Assembly: GCF_021134715.1 (NCBI RefSeq)
Contig: NC_060026.1
Coordinates: forward strand, 14,685,001-14,749,000
DNA from: Daphnia pulex
Lineage: Eukaryota > Arthropoda > Branchiopoda > Diplostraca > Daphniidae
Length of the DNA: 64,000 nucleotides
Direction of reading: 5' to 3'
The notes beneath the pieces were generated by a model. That model saw nothing but the letters and a program-made list of their open reading frames with translations. It searched no databases and was not told the DNA's origin. Shown piece after piece: positions 15,092 through 27,700 of this stretch (position 1 is the first letter of the stretch; each line of letters begins with the position of its first letter). The translations under genes and the position numbers were made by a program.

Positions 15092-15750
15092 CTGTGAAAT
15101 AGTTTATGGAGAATCCAATGAATTATTGGTAAATTGGTAATCAGAATATCAGACCAACATTAACTTCAATGTTTTGTATTCTGAATCATGAAAGAGTTTA
15201 AATTTTATTTGTTATTACCTTAGAAAGTCATGCAGTACAAGTAAGTTATTCACAAACGTTTACACTCTGTGCTCTAGTTAACACTACACAGCTGTTCTTA
15301 AGCTCCGCCCCATGACTTTTCAGAATGTAATCAGCAGGAATTGGACAGCGGAAAAGCTGATGTAATTGAAAGTCTTCCAATGTTTCAGAATGTTATAATT
15401 GAAAACCATTGATAAATCAAGGGGAAAAAAAATTTCCTTGAAGTACCTCAGCAGATAAGACCGTCTTCTTTATCTATGGTTAAAAGTACAATCAAGTTTC
15501 AGTGACTTGCAGATGTGGCCGAAATAATACGAGTCACGCTCGTCACTTGTTTCATTTGTTTACATCTTCAGTGAAGATAAAATCTCAACAGCCAATCGGG
15601 GCATACTTGAAAAAATTCATTTCCGTGTCGTCTGCGTGCTAAACATTCTAAACGTGTTATCCGGGACATGGGGTTACCGATATAATTTCTGGCGGCATTT
15701 CGAATTTTTTTTTAGTGCAAACAACTAAATTTACATTGAAGTAAAGAAAA
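15092..15750. promoter_or_regulatory. Shared promoter region, LITAF and RAD9 genes
   Basis: 659 bases between divergent start codons. A leader intron of the LITAF gene may end near 15240, but this cannot be fixed. No motif stands out. Confidence 0.45.
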
Positions 15751-17389
15751 ATGAAATGTCTTTTGGATGCAACCAGTGTTAAGGGTACGACATGATGTTT
15801 CATTTGATTGTACTAAAGCAGTTGAAAGCTAAAACACTTTCTTTTATTCTTTAGTTTTGGCGCGAGCCATACACTCATTGGCTAAGATAGGTGATGAATT
15901 GCACATTTCACCAATGGAAAATGGATTAACTCTGAAGACCGTCAATGCTTCCAAATCTGCCTATTCAGCTTTCAATTTTCACCTACCTTTTTTTCTTGAC
16001 TACACGCACATAAGTGAAAATACTGTTCACGCTGATCCAGAAGAAGATACTGTGATTAAATGTAAACTTCCCATGAAGGTCTGACAAATAACTTTAATGT
16101 GAAGTATTGTGTGTTTACAATGATGTTTTGTTTCCAGTCCATCTTGTCTGTATTTAGGTCGATCGGAAGCTTGGAAAAATCAGTTGAAACATGTAAGATA
16201 ATGCTACCACTTCTTGAGGCTCTGTTAATCATTGAGTTCAGGTGCAAACATGGAATTGTTAAGTACTTCAACTTAAGATACTTTGAATGTGAAAGTGTTG
16301 AAGTAAGTCCTTTGATTTGGTCTCGCCAGACTTTTAATGAAAATAACCTAAAAATTCATAGGCAGAATTCTCTAAGGAGGGTTACCCCAGTAAATTTTCC
16401 TGCTCTTCACGTTTTTACAATGAAACTCTTCAAAGTTTTCATTCAAGCACTCAAGAAGTTACTTGGTAATCCAACAACATAATTGTCATGTTTAAATAAC
16501 CTCAAATTTCGTTTATTCTTTCAAGGTCCCTTGCAATGGATCAAGTACATTTGAGTAACCATATTGATGATGAAATAGACCCATCCAAATGTGTTCGTAC
16601 GGAAGTCACGTTGGTCAAGGATGAATTCATTGAATTTAACGTCGCTCTGTGTACTCAAGTTACATTTTGCTTGAAGGAATTACGAGCTATTTTGGCCTTC
16701 GCAGAAGCCCTGAAACTCGATCTTGATTGTCGAATGGAAGGCGCCGGACAGTAAGCAATATTTCATTTTACTTGTGATTCAAAAGTTGCATCGATTATTT
16801 ACGGAATTCCTTCTACCAGGCCTGTTTTGTTCAGTCTACAAAAGGATGACTTGTATTCAGCAGATTTTCTCCTTGCAACTCTAACGCCTGCTCTGGACAC
16901 TACGGCATCCATTAGTTCGCGAACTGCCAAACACGAAATGTCAGTACAAGGCAATACCTCCAACCATCCGTCTCCTGTCCCTACCCTGAGGAATAAAACA
17001 GGTAACAAAACAGGCTTGAAAGGGAAGTCAGGATCTTGACATACATTGCTCTCCTCGTGAATTTTCTAGATTCCAGGACCATTTCGCGTGCCAATTTGGT
17101 CGATTCTAGGAACGGTTCTCGTGCAAGCACGACACACACTCGTTTACACACACCTTTGATACGACAAACGCCTGTTAACGAGGATCATACCCCACGTCTT
17201 AACAGTCTATCTCTTATCGAGCCCCATCCGTTTCCTGATATGGAAGTAGATTTGGAACCCGAAATTCAACCACCTCCTAATAAGAGAGCTCGGGCTCGCT
17301 ACATATTTCAGAATTGTCTCAAGTTAACACAAGAATACAGAGAGCGACCAACTGAAGTCTTTGCTCCGGATTCAGAGGAAGATGAATAG
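15751..17389 (+). CDS. RAD9: RAD9 checkpoint clamp component
   Basis: Subunit of the 9-1-1 (RAD9-RAD1-HUS1) DNA damage clamp. Seven exons (15751-15784, 15855-16078, 16138-16302, 16362-16465, 16526-16750, 16820-17001, 17070-17389) give 417 aa. The PCNA-like part shows MKCLLDATSVKVLARAIHSL, GDELHISPMENGLTLKTVN, KSAYSAFNFH, the domain-1 motif MKSILSVFRSIGSLEKSVE, CKHGIVKYFNL, and the second-domain TFCLKELRAILAFAEAL followed by PVLFSLQKDDLYSADFLLATL. The last 130 residues form a low-complexity tail with a basic PPPNKRARARYIF and the acidic end DSEEDE, matching the position of the phosphorylated RAD9 tail that binds TopBP1 in other animals. Vertebrate RAD9A and RAD9B are not distinguished. Confidence 0.95.
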
Positions 17390-17600
17390 CAAGAGACGAA
17401 ATAACCCTTTCCCGGCTTTCCCCTCATCCAACGATTTTGTACATTTTTCTTTCGCCGAGTTAACTCAGTATTGTTTTGTGTCAGAATTTTGTAACGGTAC
17501 ATCACTGTATCCTATATAATGATCACAAAAGTTAAAGTGCCATTAAATGTTGATCAGTCCATTTTTTATTTATTCGTGCCATTTCAATGTCATTTTCAAA

Positions 17601-20600
17601 TTATTTCTTTAGAAGCATGGACCGGAAATCGGCATTGCTCTTCGAAGCACTGGCGGGAACACTGACGGGTGGCGGCATGGTGGAAGACTGAGATGTCTGG
17701 CGAAGGACGGCGTTTGGAACAAACGACACTTGCGTTCTCCTTACCCGTGTTCCGCCACCCAAAGATAGTTCATCCTTGTCCAGGTTTCTGTCTTCGCGAC
17801 GTGGAGGTGGATTGCTTAACGCAACCGTCAAAACTTTGTCCTGGAATGTAGTTCCGTCTGTCTGGTTCATAGCCATCGTCGCTGAAACTTCATCTTCGAA
17901 TTCAACGTAAGCCAGACCTTTGGGCTTTCCTTTATATTTAATTAAATAGAAGTTAGTAAAGAAAAAATAAATTTAATTTAGATTATTAAACGCTACCGTT
18001 CCGTAACGTTACTAATCGAACGTCCTTCAGAATTCCAAATTTTTTAAACAGAGCTTCCAAGTCTTCTTTAGTAGTAGTGAAAGCTAAGCCTGTTATAACA
18101 TCAAATAGATTTGGGATAAAAACAAATTAAGCTCGTACCTAAAGATCGCAAATACGTACCTTTGATAAACAGTTTTTTCTTTTCTAATGTTGACTGGTAC
18201 TTGAAAGCTGGATGCTTCAATGCTGCGTCCGGTTCGCTTGGAGACATGAAAACCGGTCGTCCTTTCATGAGCTCACGGTCCCGCTTCAGAACTGCTCTCG
18301 CTTCATCCTAAGATAGTTTTAAATGAATTTAACGGACAAGCGTAGGAAATTTAATTATGGAAGTTTACTTGTGAAGAAAATTCGACAAAACAAAATCCTT
18401 TGCAACGTTGTTTGTAGTCCAGAACAAGACGTATGTCCGTTATGGTGCCGGAAGAACTCATCATGTTGCGTACATCTTGTTCAGATGTTTCGTAGGCCAG
18501 ATTGCTTAAAAAGACCGTATTGGCATGACGGGAAGGATCGGTAACCGGTTTAGGAATGACAACGGGCTTGCTAGCAGGTTCGGTGGCGTTTACTTTAGGT
18601 TCAACTTTCTTTTTGGGAACAACTTTCGTACTAGTTGCTGCGGCATCATGGCTTATTTTAGGTTTTTTGGCAGGCACGGGTTTCGATTCTTTCGCATCTT
18701 CAATCTTTCCTCGTTTCCTACCTTTAGCCGTTTCTACTTCTTGAACCGTTTGCCCCTCTCTTTCTTTATTAACCTTCTTCATCCGAGCTTCACACCTGGC
18801 ATATTTAAACAATTAAAATCAAAATTTTCAAAAGCTTTAAATTATTTTTCAGACCTCTGTTTAGCGATATCCATGGTTTGTAAGTCTCCTTCTTCGCGTT
18901 CAAATTGCAGCCATTGCTTAACGATCAACTCTGGCCAATCGGACGAAGAGACTCCATTTAGACTCTTCGTAAATAATTTGCGGACTTCTTCTTTATTGTT
19001 ATCGTGTGTTCTGTTATAATAAGCATTGTGTTAATATAACTCTAATAGAATTAACTAATTAGATCAATAACCTTTCAAACTGAACACGAGCCAGCCACCA
19101 CTGAGCAGATTTACTGTGTCCCCGGCTTATAATCTTGCTCCAGAGGTCTCGAGCTTTAGGCATATTATTCAGCTTTTTTGCTTCGAAATATGCCCAATAT
19201 TGTAGCAGTGTACACTCCGGGTCTCCTTCGACATCATAAGCTACAAAACAAAAAAGTTATAGTTTTTATATTGGCGATTTCATTGGTCTTAGAAAAACTT
19301 ACTTTGATCTAAATGTTCGGTCGCTCGTGTAAAAGCTTCACGAAGTTGAACGATGTTCTCATTGTCACTGTCACCCCATGTGCATTTTCGTACAAGGTAT
19401 TCAATGAAACTCATCCAGACGGACAGCAAATCGGCCGCTGTTGCTAGTCCCGCATTGAAAGCCTTCTCTACTAAACCTGTTGAGTAAACCCTTGAATTAT
19501 TAACGTAAAAAACAATATGAATGGTTATTATAATTCGCTATTTATCTACCTGCAATGAATCCATCCTCTTTTTTGTAGCGCTCGGCAGCCAAGATGTACT
19601 CAGACCAGATGGGTCCGTTCCACGGACAGTTGCGGATTGCTCGTTTAAAAATGGCAAAAGTGGTTTCTGCGGCTTTGAATTGATGATCGACGAACTTGCA
19701 ATAATCGTTCCAGAATGAGTCATACAGCGGCATCTCGGCAACAATACGCTCGAAAAGTGCTTGAATGCGAGCAGGATCTTTAAATTCATTCATCTCGAGA
19801 TCCAAATACGTACGGTAAGCTGCAACCTTGTGGTCGTTTTCAACAGCGATTATCAGGGTGTCTTCTATGGGTGCTATCTTTTCCATTTGTCCCTTTGCTT
19901 TGTCATAAGTGGCTTTGACATGTGGTTCAATTTTCTGATCCAAAATCTGAAGCCACTCATTGTATTCTGTCCAAGTTCGCTCCTGAAAATAAGACTTCAG
20001 TAAGAAGAACAAATCTACGATATTTAAGAAATTTACCATATCCAGCAAGGGAACGGAGAGTTGACGGTTGAACAAATGCGTGATTTTTTGGGCTTGACTG
20101 GTCTTCTCAGTTTCACTTCCACCTTTAGTTGTTTGATATATCGCCATTTCAAAATCGCGATAAGAATCCCACAGCAAAGCCCCCTTTACAACATGAAGTC
20201 CTCCATGTCGAATGGCTTCTTCCATAACTGCTCTAATTTTTTTCAATGCTTCAACACCTCCAATATCCATTCCAGCAAGACAAAATTGGATGTATTCCAC
20301 CCAAATATCAATATCTGAAAATGATAATATTTATATTTTGAAAAGTTGAAAATTTATATTTTTATATACTTAAGTAGTCCTCTGTTGCCCTTTGAAACAG
20401 CAATTCAATTTTCTTTTTGTCTTCATCTGTTAATCCAAGTTTAATTTCATCTCTTAGCCAGTCAAGCCATAGTTCTAAATAAGAGAATAAGGAATGTAAA
20501 AAAAAAATTATCTAAATTGTTTATTAAATCTTACCTTCAGTCAGAGGATAAATGGCATGCATAGATTCTCTGGCATATCTCAACTGATCTAGTTCCCCAA

Positions 20601-20893
20601 GTTTTTGTAGAGAACTAATCAGTTCAACATGTGTGTTGTAGGCATTTGGAGATTTTGCGAGCTAAAAACATACAATTTTTTTAAAAATTGAACCAAAAAA
20701 TTCACAAACATGGGAAAACACTTACTTCTTTTCTTAGTTCAACAATTCTTCTCTCGAGAACATAATGCTCTTCCCTTTCTTTTTCTGAATCATCAGAATC
20801 AGAGCTGCCTGACCCATTAGGGTTGTCATTGCCTTCAAAACTCATTTCTTCAGTCTCATCTTCCTCAGCAAAACCTTGCTGGACATCCATCAT
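17601..20893 (-). CDS. SART3: SART3 spliceosome recycling factor
   Basis: RNA-binding protein that re-anneals U4 and U6 snRNAs in snRNP recycling; nuclear. Twelve exons (20726-20893, 20535-20661, 20370-20474, 20037-20314, 19550-19982, 19303-19476, 19072-19240, 18855-19010, 18369-18795, 18160-18307, 17997-18089, 17601-17929) give 868 aa. An acidic N-terminus is followed by about ten HAT repeats (for example NAYNTHVELISSL, ELWLDWLRDEI, DIWVEYIQFCL, FWNDYCKFVDHQFKAAE, GPIWSEYILAAERY), a basic NLS region (KGRKRGKIE, PAKKPKI), two RRMs (RNP2 NTVFLSNL with RNP1 CKGFCFVEF, and LFIKGLAF with PKGLAYVEF) and the C-terminal LSm-binding-type motif SNADFRSMLLKK. MMDV at 20893 is taken as start; an in-frame Met lies at 20929. 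Confidence 0.95.
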
Positions 20894-21261
20894 GAAGCTC
20901 TTTTTGTGTATGTGTATAAATAGAAGCACTTGTACTGTATAATTCTTTAATAATTCGAGATCGAGTTTTGGGGTTGTTGGGTTAATTTCAAAGACAACAC
21001 AACATTACATCGATGTTGTTCGTATTCGGCACGCACAGCCTAGCGGCAGATGAATGAACTATCAAGCAGAAGACTTAAATCTTCACATGAATCACATCTG
21101 CTATTCTGCTTAACATTAATTGATTTGATTGACTGTTGAAAACAACACATCCAAGACGATCGCTCAACGAAATTCGAAATATACTTTATTTAGCTTTTTT
21201 AAAGAGTTGAAGAAATATATTTCCAGTGATTTTTAGACTTGGTTGACTCTTAAACAAAGAA
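20894..21261. promoter_or_regulatory. Shared promoter region, SART3 and BTB gene
   Basis: 368 bases between divergent starts; the tightest head-to-head pair in the window. No clear core-promoter motif recognised. Confidence 0.45.
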
Positions 21262-22309
21262 ATGGAAAACAAGACGAATTTTAAATCTCTGGACGATCTG
21301 TGGACTCGGAATTTGTTGGCCATGTATAAAAATCAATGTCACGCAGATGTAACTTTAATTTGTGAAGGAAAAAAAATTTTGGTTAATCGTTCTGTTCTCG
21401 CTTCGCTTAGCCCTTTGTTTAGCCAGTTGCTATTGGGTTGTGATTCCCATGTTGAGCCTGTCATTTTCCTTGAAGGATTCAGGTAATAGTCATTCCCATT
21501 TGAAACTTATTAAAAAATAACCATTTTTATCTTTTACCATTCAATAGTTATAAACCTATGGTCTGCTTGGTTAATTACCTTTACAATGGGATTGCTGAAG
21601 GATCATCAGTCGACTTGGTGACAGTGTCCACATATGCCAAAGAACTTCAAGTCAAAGGTCTTGTAAAATTACATGGGAAAGAACAATTCCAAGTGGAAAT
21701 ATTAGAAAAGAGAAAGGTTGAGGAACAGCTGCAAAAGCTGCAGTCGCATGAAATTGAATGTGATTCTGATTCAAGCTCAAATGAAGATGAAGATCTTCAA
21801 ATAATTTATGAAAATGTTCAAGAATCTCTTCCCACAAAAACAGATGATTCAAATGAAAATTTGACCAAAAACACAGTTTCTTCAGAAATCAATTCTAAAA
21901 GGAAAAGGCAAATCTCCCAGTGCTCTACACACACTGAAAAGAAGATTATTTTAGAGCCAATTCCAGGTACAAAAATAAAATTGTATTACCAGTCTGTATA
22001 GTGATCACAAATTTGTCTATTTTCTTTACGGCAGAATCATCTAATAATTCAAAATCTGCTGTTGCAGTAAAAGCCCTCAAGTGCTCTATTTGTAAAGAGA
22101 CATTTAATGCAAAAACAGAGTTAAGAAGTCATCTTGGAATTCATCATTCCGAGCAGCTGACTTGTAGCATCTGTGGAAAATTGTTTACCTCGCGCATTAC
22201 TTTAAAGAGACATTTAAGGAGGCACATTTCTTCACTTGATGGCCTCCTTGGTTCGTTGTCACAGTGCCAACTTCATCTAAACGAGCCGTCAGATAACATC
22301 GCCAATTGA
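21262..22309 (+). CDS. BTB/POZ protein with two C2H2 zinc fingers
   Basis: Three exons (21262-21482, 21548-21966, 22035-22309) give 304 aa. An N-terminal BTB domain (LLAMYKNQCHADVTLICEGKK, LVNRSVLASLSPLFSQLL, MVCLVNYLYNG) is followed by an acidic, Ser-rich linker with SDSSSNEDEDLQ and a basic cluster SKRKRQ. Two C-terminal fingers follow: CSICKETFNAKTELRSHLGIHH and CSICGKLFTSRITLKRHLRRH. Probably a nuclear DNA-binding repressor that dimerises through BTB. The BTB lacks the FCLRWNNH start of the lola/tramtrack group, so it is a different class from the BTB locus at 33-38 kb. No named orthologue recognised. Confidence 0.85.
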
Positions 22310-22733
22310 CTTTAACTTCTAGTAAAGATGATCAACCATAACTGTAAAATTTTTATTGCAATTCTCCTTTTGGCCTATTGCACCAATATCCGTCTCAAGT
22401 AAGCATGTTATTTTCGATATTTGGTATGTGCACTACCCCTATATATTATTTTGAATAACTTAAATTGATTGCATTTGCTATTGAGTTCTGTGGGCTGATA
22501 AGATATGATAAAGATTTTCTGATAATTAATAATTTAAAAAGTCAATCGTTATGCATAATTGCGGTTGCGTATTTTTGTACGACGCCGTCTGGTGGCTGAA
22601 GCTCACGATACAATACAATAACAACAGTTTTGAAGTAAACAAAGTGCTGGCGGTAATATTTACTCCTTAAAAATATTATATTTACCATTTTCAAAATTCA
22701 AACTTAGTTTTAAAATATTCTTAAAGTGCAATA
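22310..22733. other. Gap between BTB and methyltransferase genes
   Basis: 424 AT-rich bases holding the BTB gene 3' UTR and the methyltransferase promoter. No feature recognised. Confidence 0.5.
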
Positions 22734-23926
22734 ATGTCTCAGAGATATTTTGAAAGTGTCACACATGCTAATGTTTATGCTAAATTTCGCCCGTGTCCGC
22801 CGAAGCAGCTTGGAAATAGAATAATTAACTATCTTAAAGAAAAGGTAACTTGAAAATCTTTAGGGTTTGAATTTTGACCCAGGGCAGTGACTAAACTGAG
22901 GACACATGAAATTCCTGTTTCATGTTTTGCAGTATGAAGGGGAACTAAGCCTTTGTTTGGACGCTGGGTGCGGAAATGGCCAGAGCAGCAACCTATTCTC
23001 ATCAGATTTCAAAAAGGTGATTGCAACAGATGTGAGTTCTGCTCAAGTCACTGTTGCAAAGACCATGAATCATCCATCCAACATTGAATTTCTGTAACAT
23101 GAAGAATTCATTTTTTTTTTTTAAACCAAAACAACCAACAAAATGAATTTATTATTTAGGGTAAGCCCTGCTGAACAAATTCCTGCTAAAGAAAGATCAG
23201 TGCAAATTGTCAGTGCTAGCCAAGCATGCCATTGGTTTGATCTACCCCAGTTTTTTAAAGAAACTAAAAGAGTTCTTTGTTCAAATGGTATTGTGGCCTT
23301 GTCAGGATACACATTTCCTAAATTTATACATCCAACCAGAGAACAAGACTTTCAAAGGGCTTTTGATTTGGTACTAGATCTAATAATTTATGGTAGCCTA
23401 ATTGTCTTGGACTATAATCTTTCTTTCTTGTTCTGGAAATAGCTTTATTACCAAAGAACAGGCCCTTATTGGGGAAGTGGTCGTGAACTCGTAGATAACG
23501 AATATTCTAATATAGTGCTTCCGTTTGAAGATTTCATAAGGTATCCTACATTTGAATGCTCCAGAATTTACTTGAATGAATCTTGAAAAACTTCATTTTT
23601 TTCATGGACATTGAGAGAGGAGTTTTGGACAGAGGAAACCAGAACAACTATTTCAGAGTTTGTTGGGTACATTACTACTTGGTCTGGTTACCAGAATTAC
23701 TGCAAAAACCATGGAGCCCAAGCAGGAGAAAATTTTAACTGAATTTACATCAAGGTATCAAATTACATTGCTGCTTAAGTATTATTGTTCATCCCAACAC
23801 CTTTCTTTTGTGTGTCTGACATTTGGTGACAGCTGCCTGAAAGCCTATGAGGACAATAAAGACGAGGGGCAGTTTACAATAAGACGTAAATATTTTTTGC
23901 TGATGGGGCGCAAAGGAAAAGAATAA
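22734..23926 (+). CDS. Class I SAM methyltransferase, one-base frame break
   Basis: Methyltransf_11-type protein like the animal homologues of Dictyostelium DDB_G0268948; substrate unknown. Exons 22734-22844, 22933-23093, 23160-23370, 23443-23540, 23616-23754 and 23833-23926. Seen: SQRYFESVTHANVYAKFRP at the N-terminus, SAM-binding motif I LCLDAGCGNGQSSNLF, the acidic residue in KVIATDVSSAQV, the family motif ASQACHWFDLPQFFKETKRVL, GIVALSGYTFP, then FVGYITTWSGYQNYCKNHG and the C-terminal FTIRRKYFLLMGRK. The exon sum is 814 bases, one over a multiple of three. TWSGYQNYCKNHG and LTEFTS lie in frames one base apart, the shift falling in or near an AAAA run at about 23729-23732. Either a sequencing or assembly slip, an allele, or an early pseudogene; all splice sites and motifs look intact. 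Confidence 0.8.
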
Positions 23927-24729
23927 TGTCGAAAAGTCAATAAACCAAGGATGCTGACATATGTTCCATGAAAAGAAATAAAATAGTTTGATTTTAAAAC
24001 ATTGATTATTGGTGAGTTCAATATAAAGGGAAATGCAACTACAAGCTTAAACCATACAACTTTGTTTGAAGTTGAAAGTAAATGTTTATGTAACCGTGAT
24101 GACCTTTCATCCGGATCTGTCTCCTAATGCCCCTATCCTATCTGAGTACTCGGTACACTCTGAAGGAACAGAAAACGTAAACAATTAAAGGGAATTCTTC
24201 GCATTTCGCCTGTCAGTTGTTTTCTGTTAGTACATGAAACATCCGTTAGTATGAATCGTCGCATAGTCGCTGGCCTTTTTCTTTGGTCGTTTTCCCCGCT
24301 AGAGCGATCATTCGGACGCCATTTTCAGGGGAGGGGAAAAATCACATTCTGGAAAAGAAGTCCGTCAAAGAGACTTGTTAAGCAGTGTTTCACCCTATAT
24401 ACATTCGCAAAGCGACCAGTGTTAAATAAGTTTTGCGTTCATGAAGGTCAGAATCCGTTCCAGCGTGTACGCCAAGGCAGATTGCCTGAACTTATGGTTG
24501 AACAATAACTTCAAAATTTGAGCAAGAGGGGCCCCACTTCAGCTCAGGCACCTGTGCCACTGCTATGGCACCAGTAGTGAACGCTCCCAATTCTGATAAT
24601 TAAATAGAATTGGTCGTTTGAAACCCCGTCCTACCACTATCTGCATAAAAGTGCTGTGAAGTTTCTGGCAAGATGTCAAAGTGATTCCAGTTGGTTGCCG
24701 GAAACCCCCATTAATCAGCTGGAATCTTG
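23927..24729. other. Smrter 5' region and leader
   Basis: 803 bases between the methyltransferase and the first Smrter codon. It includes an 85-aa open frame at 24251-24508 (start ATG) that has no recognisable domain and looks like an upstream ORF in the leader. A candidate donor (GGTAAG at 24738) lies just after the proposed start codon, so the true leader structure is uncertain. Confidence 0.4.
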
Positions 24730-27700
24730 ATGGAGACGGTAAGATCTCTCCCACTGCCATCTCACAGCCCTGCAGCTAGCAGTCCACGAGTCAACACAAT
24801 GCCATCCAGTTATGGACAGACTCCAACCAGGCTGCCCTCTCAATCTACTTCGGGACCATTACCGATTGCTCACATTGGAAGGTATCAAATCTAGGTTAAA
24901 TTGAAAACACGAGGAACCGGAGAGATGATGCCATTGTAGTTCTGATTCCTTTTCTTCTTGTAGACCTCCTGTTCGACCTATGCTGGATGGATCACCATAC
25001 AAAATGAGGTCCATGCCTGTGGCAGCTGGAGTCAACAGTGGCTTGAGTCTGGTGCCATCAGCTCATTTATTGCAAACGAGTCACGTAGGTCCGGCTACCG
25101 AACCTGTTACGCCTCCTCCACCTCAGGTCTCCCACTCGAACTTGTCGCAGGTGGCCCGTGCACATCCGTACGCTGCCGCTCTCCCTGCGGCTCCATTGCC
25201 TCCAAACAGCAGCGCCATGGAACGTTATTCTTCTGGCCAGTCATCGATGCCTTCATCATCGGGGATTTATTCCAGTTCGCCCACTTATAGTAGGGCCGAG
25301 CCCGCTGTTTTCCCTTTGCGATCGCCACCCGATCGTTCTGGGGAATTCCGTAGACGTCTTACCCTTTTGCCATACTCCGGACTGTCACCCATGGACTATG
25401 GCGGAGGTCCACCTGGGCTGAGTGGCCCTGGACCAGGAGGTGGAGGCAACAGCGGCGTTGGTGTTGTTAGTGGTGCTGCTTTAGGGGGTAGTAGCGGAGG
25501 AAACAGTGGAAGACATCATACCCTGACTGGACACCCTTCTCAGATGGCATATTCAACAGCTCCGATGGAATCCTATCGTGAACCGTTGATGTTGCCCATT
25601 GCCCCCGCCGTGGCTAGCGCGAACGAATCTGCGCACAAAAAGTTGCGCATCAGTGATGGCGAGCCACTGTTAATGAAAGCCACTTTGGCCCAGCCGTTGC
25701 GAATCGACACGCGGCCCGTTTCGGCTTTGGCGCCTTTGAATACAGGCCCTCAGATTGTACCCGTGCATCGCGAGTCACAACCAGCCTACATCCCACAGGT
25801 AGAAGCCATCAGCCCAACTCTTCCTGGTGATGGCGAGGACCCGCTCAAAAGGGACGATTCACCTTTGCGTTCCACGAAAGATGAACTTTTAAAGCAAATC
25901 ACAAAGGTAATCAATGAATCTACTGAAGAATGATGGAATTTTGGCACAATGTTTCTTTTCTTTCTGCATAGGTGGATGGTGAAATAGCAAAGGTGGAAAA
26001 TAACATAACCAAATTGAAAAAGAAGCAACAAGATCTAGAAGAGGCCGCCAAGAAGCCTCCGCCGGAGCATGGTGAATTAAGAACACAAGGAACAGGACCC
26101 AAGAACCAAAGCGTCGCTCAGCTTATCTACGCTGAGAACCGTCGGAAAGCGGGCGAGGCGCACAAGATGCTTGCGTCGTTGGGTCCAGCAATAGACCTTC
26201 CTCTCTACCACCAGCCGTCCGACACAGCCGTGTACTTACGCAATCGGACGCAGTTTCAGGCTTTTCGGCCGAGGTTGTTGAAGTTTTTACGGCGTCGCCA
26301 AAAAGAGAAAGAGGGTCGCCACCGCTATCTGATGAAGACTTACAACAAATGGATGAACGAGTGGGGCAAGCGAGTTAGCGACCTTGAGAAGGCCAACAAC
26401 GTCCTTTCCGTTGTAGCCACCGGGGCAACTGTTGCTGCAACGACGACTGTTGCAATTACCTCGGCTGGCAGCAGCACATCAACTGCTGCTCCTACTGCAT
26501 CCGGCGTTACGGTAATGTTGTTCATAAAAAAGTTGTTTCTTTCGAGATGATCGAAATTGACATTTTCCCTCGTTGATTTCCTCTCAATTAAAGCAGCCAA
26601 ACTCGGTCTTTGGACGGAAGAAGGAGCGAGAGTTTTATGAGAAGGTATTCCCAGAGTTGCGTAAACAAAGGGAAGATCGGGAAAGGTTCAGCCGAGTGGG
26701 ATCGCGAATTAAATCGGACGCAGATCTGGAGGAGATAATGGATGGCCTTCAAGAACAAGAGGTAACACACAAAGTTCCAGTCACCATTTTGTGCCCGTCT
26801 GGCATAACTTGAGAGGGGTGTAGGTTAGATGGATGTTCATAGATTTCGACCTTTGGATATTTACATTCTCGATTTCAAACATTGGTCAGTGAGACCGAAG
26901 TGATCTTTTATCTTATCCATTCTGTGTTGCTACTGGAATGTGATCTCACTAATTTATTGACTTTTACTCGTGTTGCTTGACGATGCTGATGACTTTATCT
27001 CTTTGTTGGTTTAGAACGAAGATAAAAAGATGCGGTCATTAGCTGTGGTACCACCGGTATTACTAGACTCTCGGGAACGACGGTTGTGCTTTGATAATCG
27101 TAATGGCTTGGTTGAGGATCCCATGGCTGAATACCGCGAACGTCCGTTACTGAACGTTTGGACTGAACAGGTTTGTCTTATCTTGGCCTTCTGTCCCGCT
27201 TCGTTTAAAGCTAATTACCACGTTTTATTTTTTACTTTAGGAAAAAGAGATTTTCAAGGAAAAGTACCTGCTGCATCCAAAGAATTTTGGATCAACTGCC
27301 TCGTACCTTGAGCGCAAATCAGTGGCAGATTGCGTCCAATTCTATTATCTCTCTAAGAAGACAATCAACTACAAGCAGCTGCTTCGTAAAACGAAGATGA
27401 AGAGAAATACGAGAGCGATGCAAAAACCAAATGCTGCTGCCGCCGCCGCTGCAGCGGCGGCTGCGGCTGCTGCGGCCGCTGCTGCTGCTGCCGCTCAGAA
27501 TCAAAGTCAATCGATAAACGATGCGCCCGGTACTGGAGTAACGACACGCCTTCAACGAGAGCAGCTGATGCGCCAGGAAGCCATCACTACGACCTCTAGT
27601 TTTAGCCAATCGACTGCCACAACCACCTCCGCTACGTCGGCGTTGAATAGCAGCAGTACGACGACAACGACCACCTCTTCATCTTCCGTAACTGAAACGA

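Noticed and set aside
24251-24508. 85-codon open frame starting with ATG upstream of Smrter
   Set aside because: No domain, Arg/Phe-rich composition of chance type, and it lies in the expected leader of Smrter. Treated as an upstream ORF at most.
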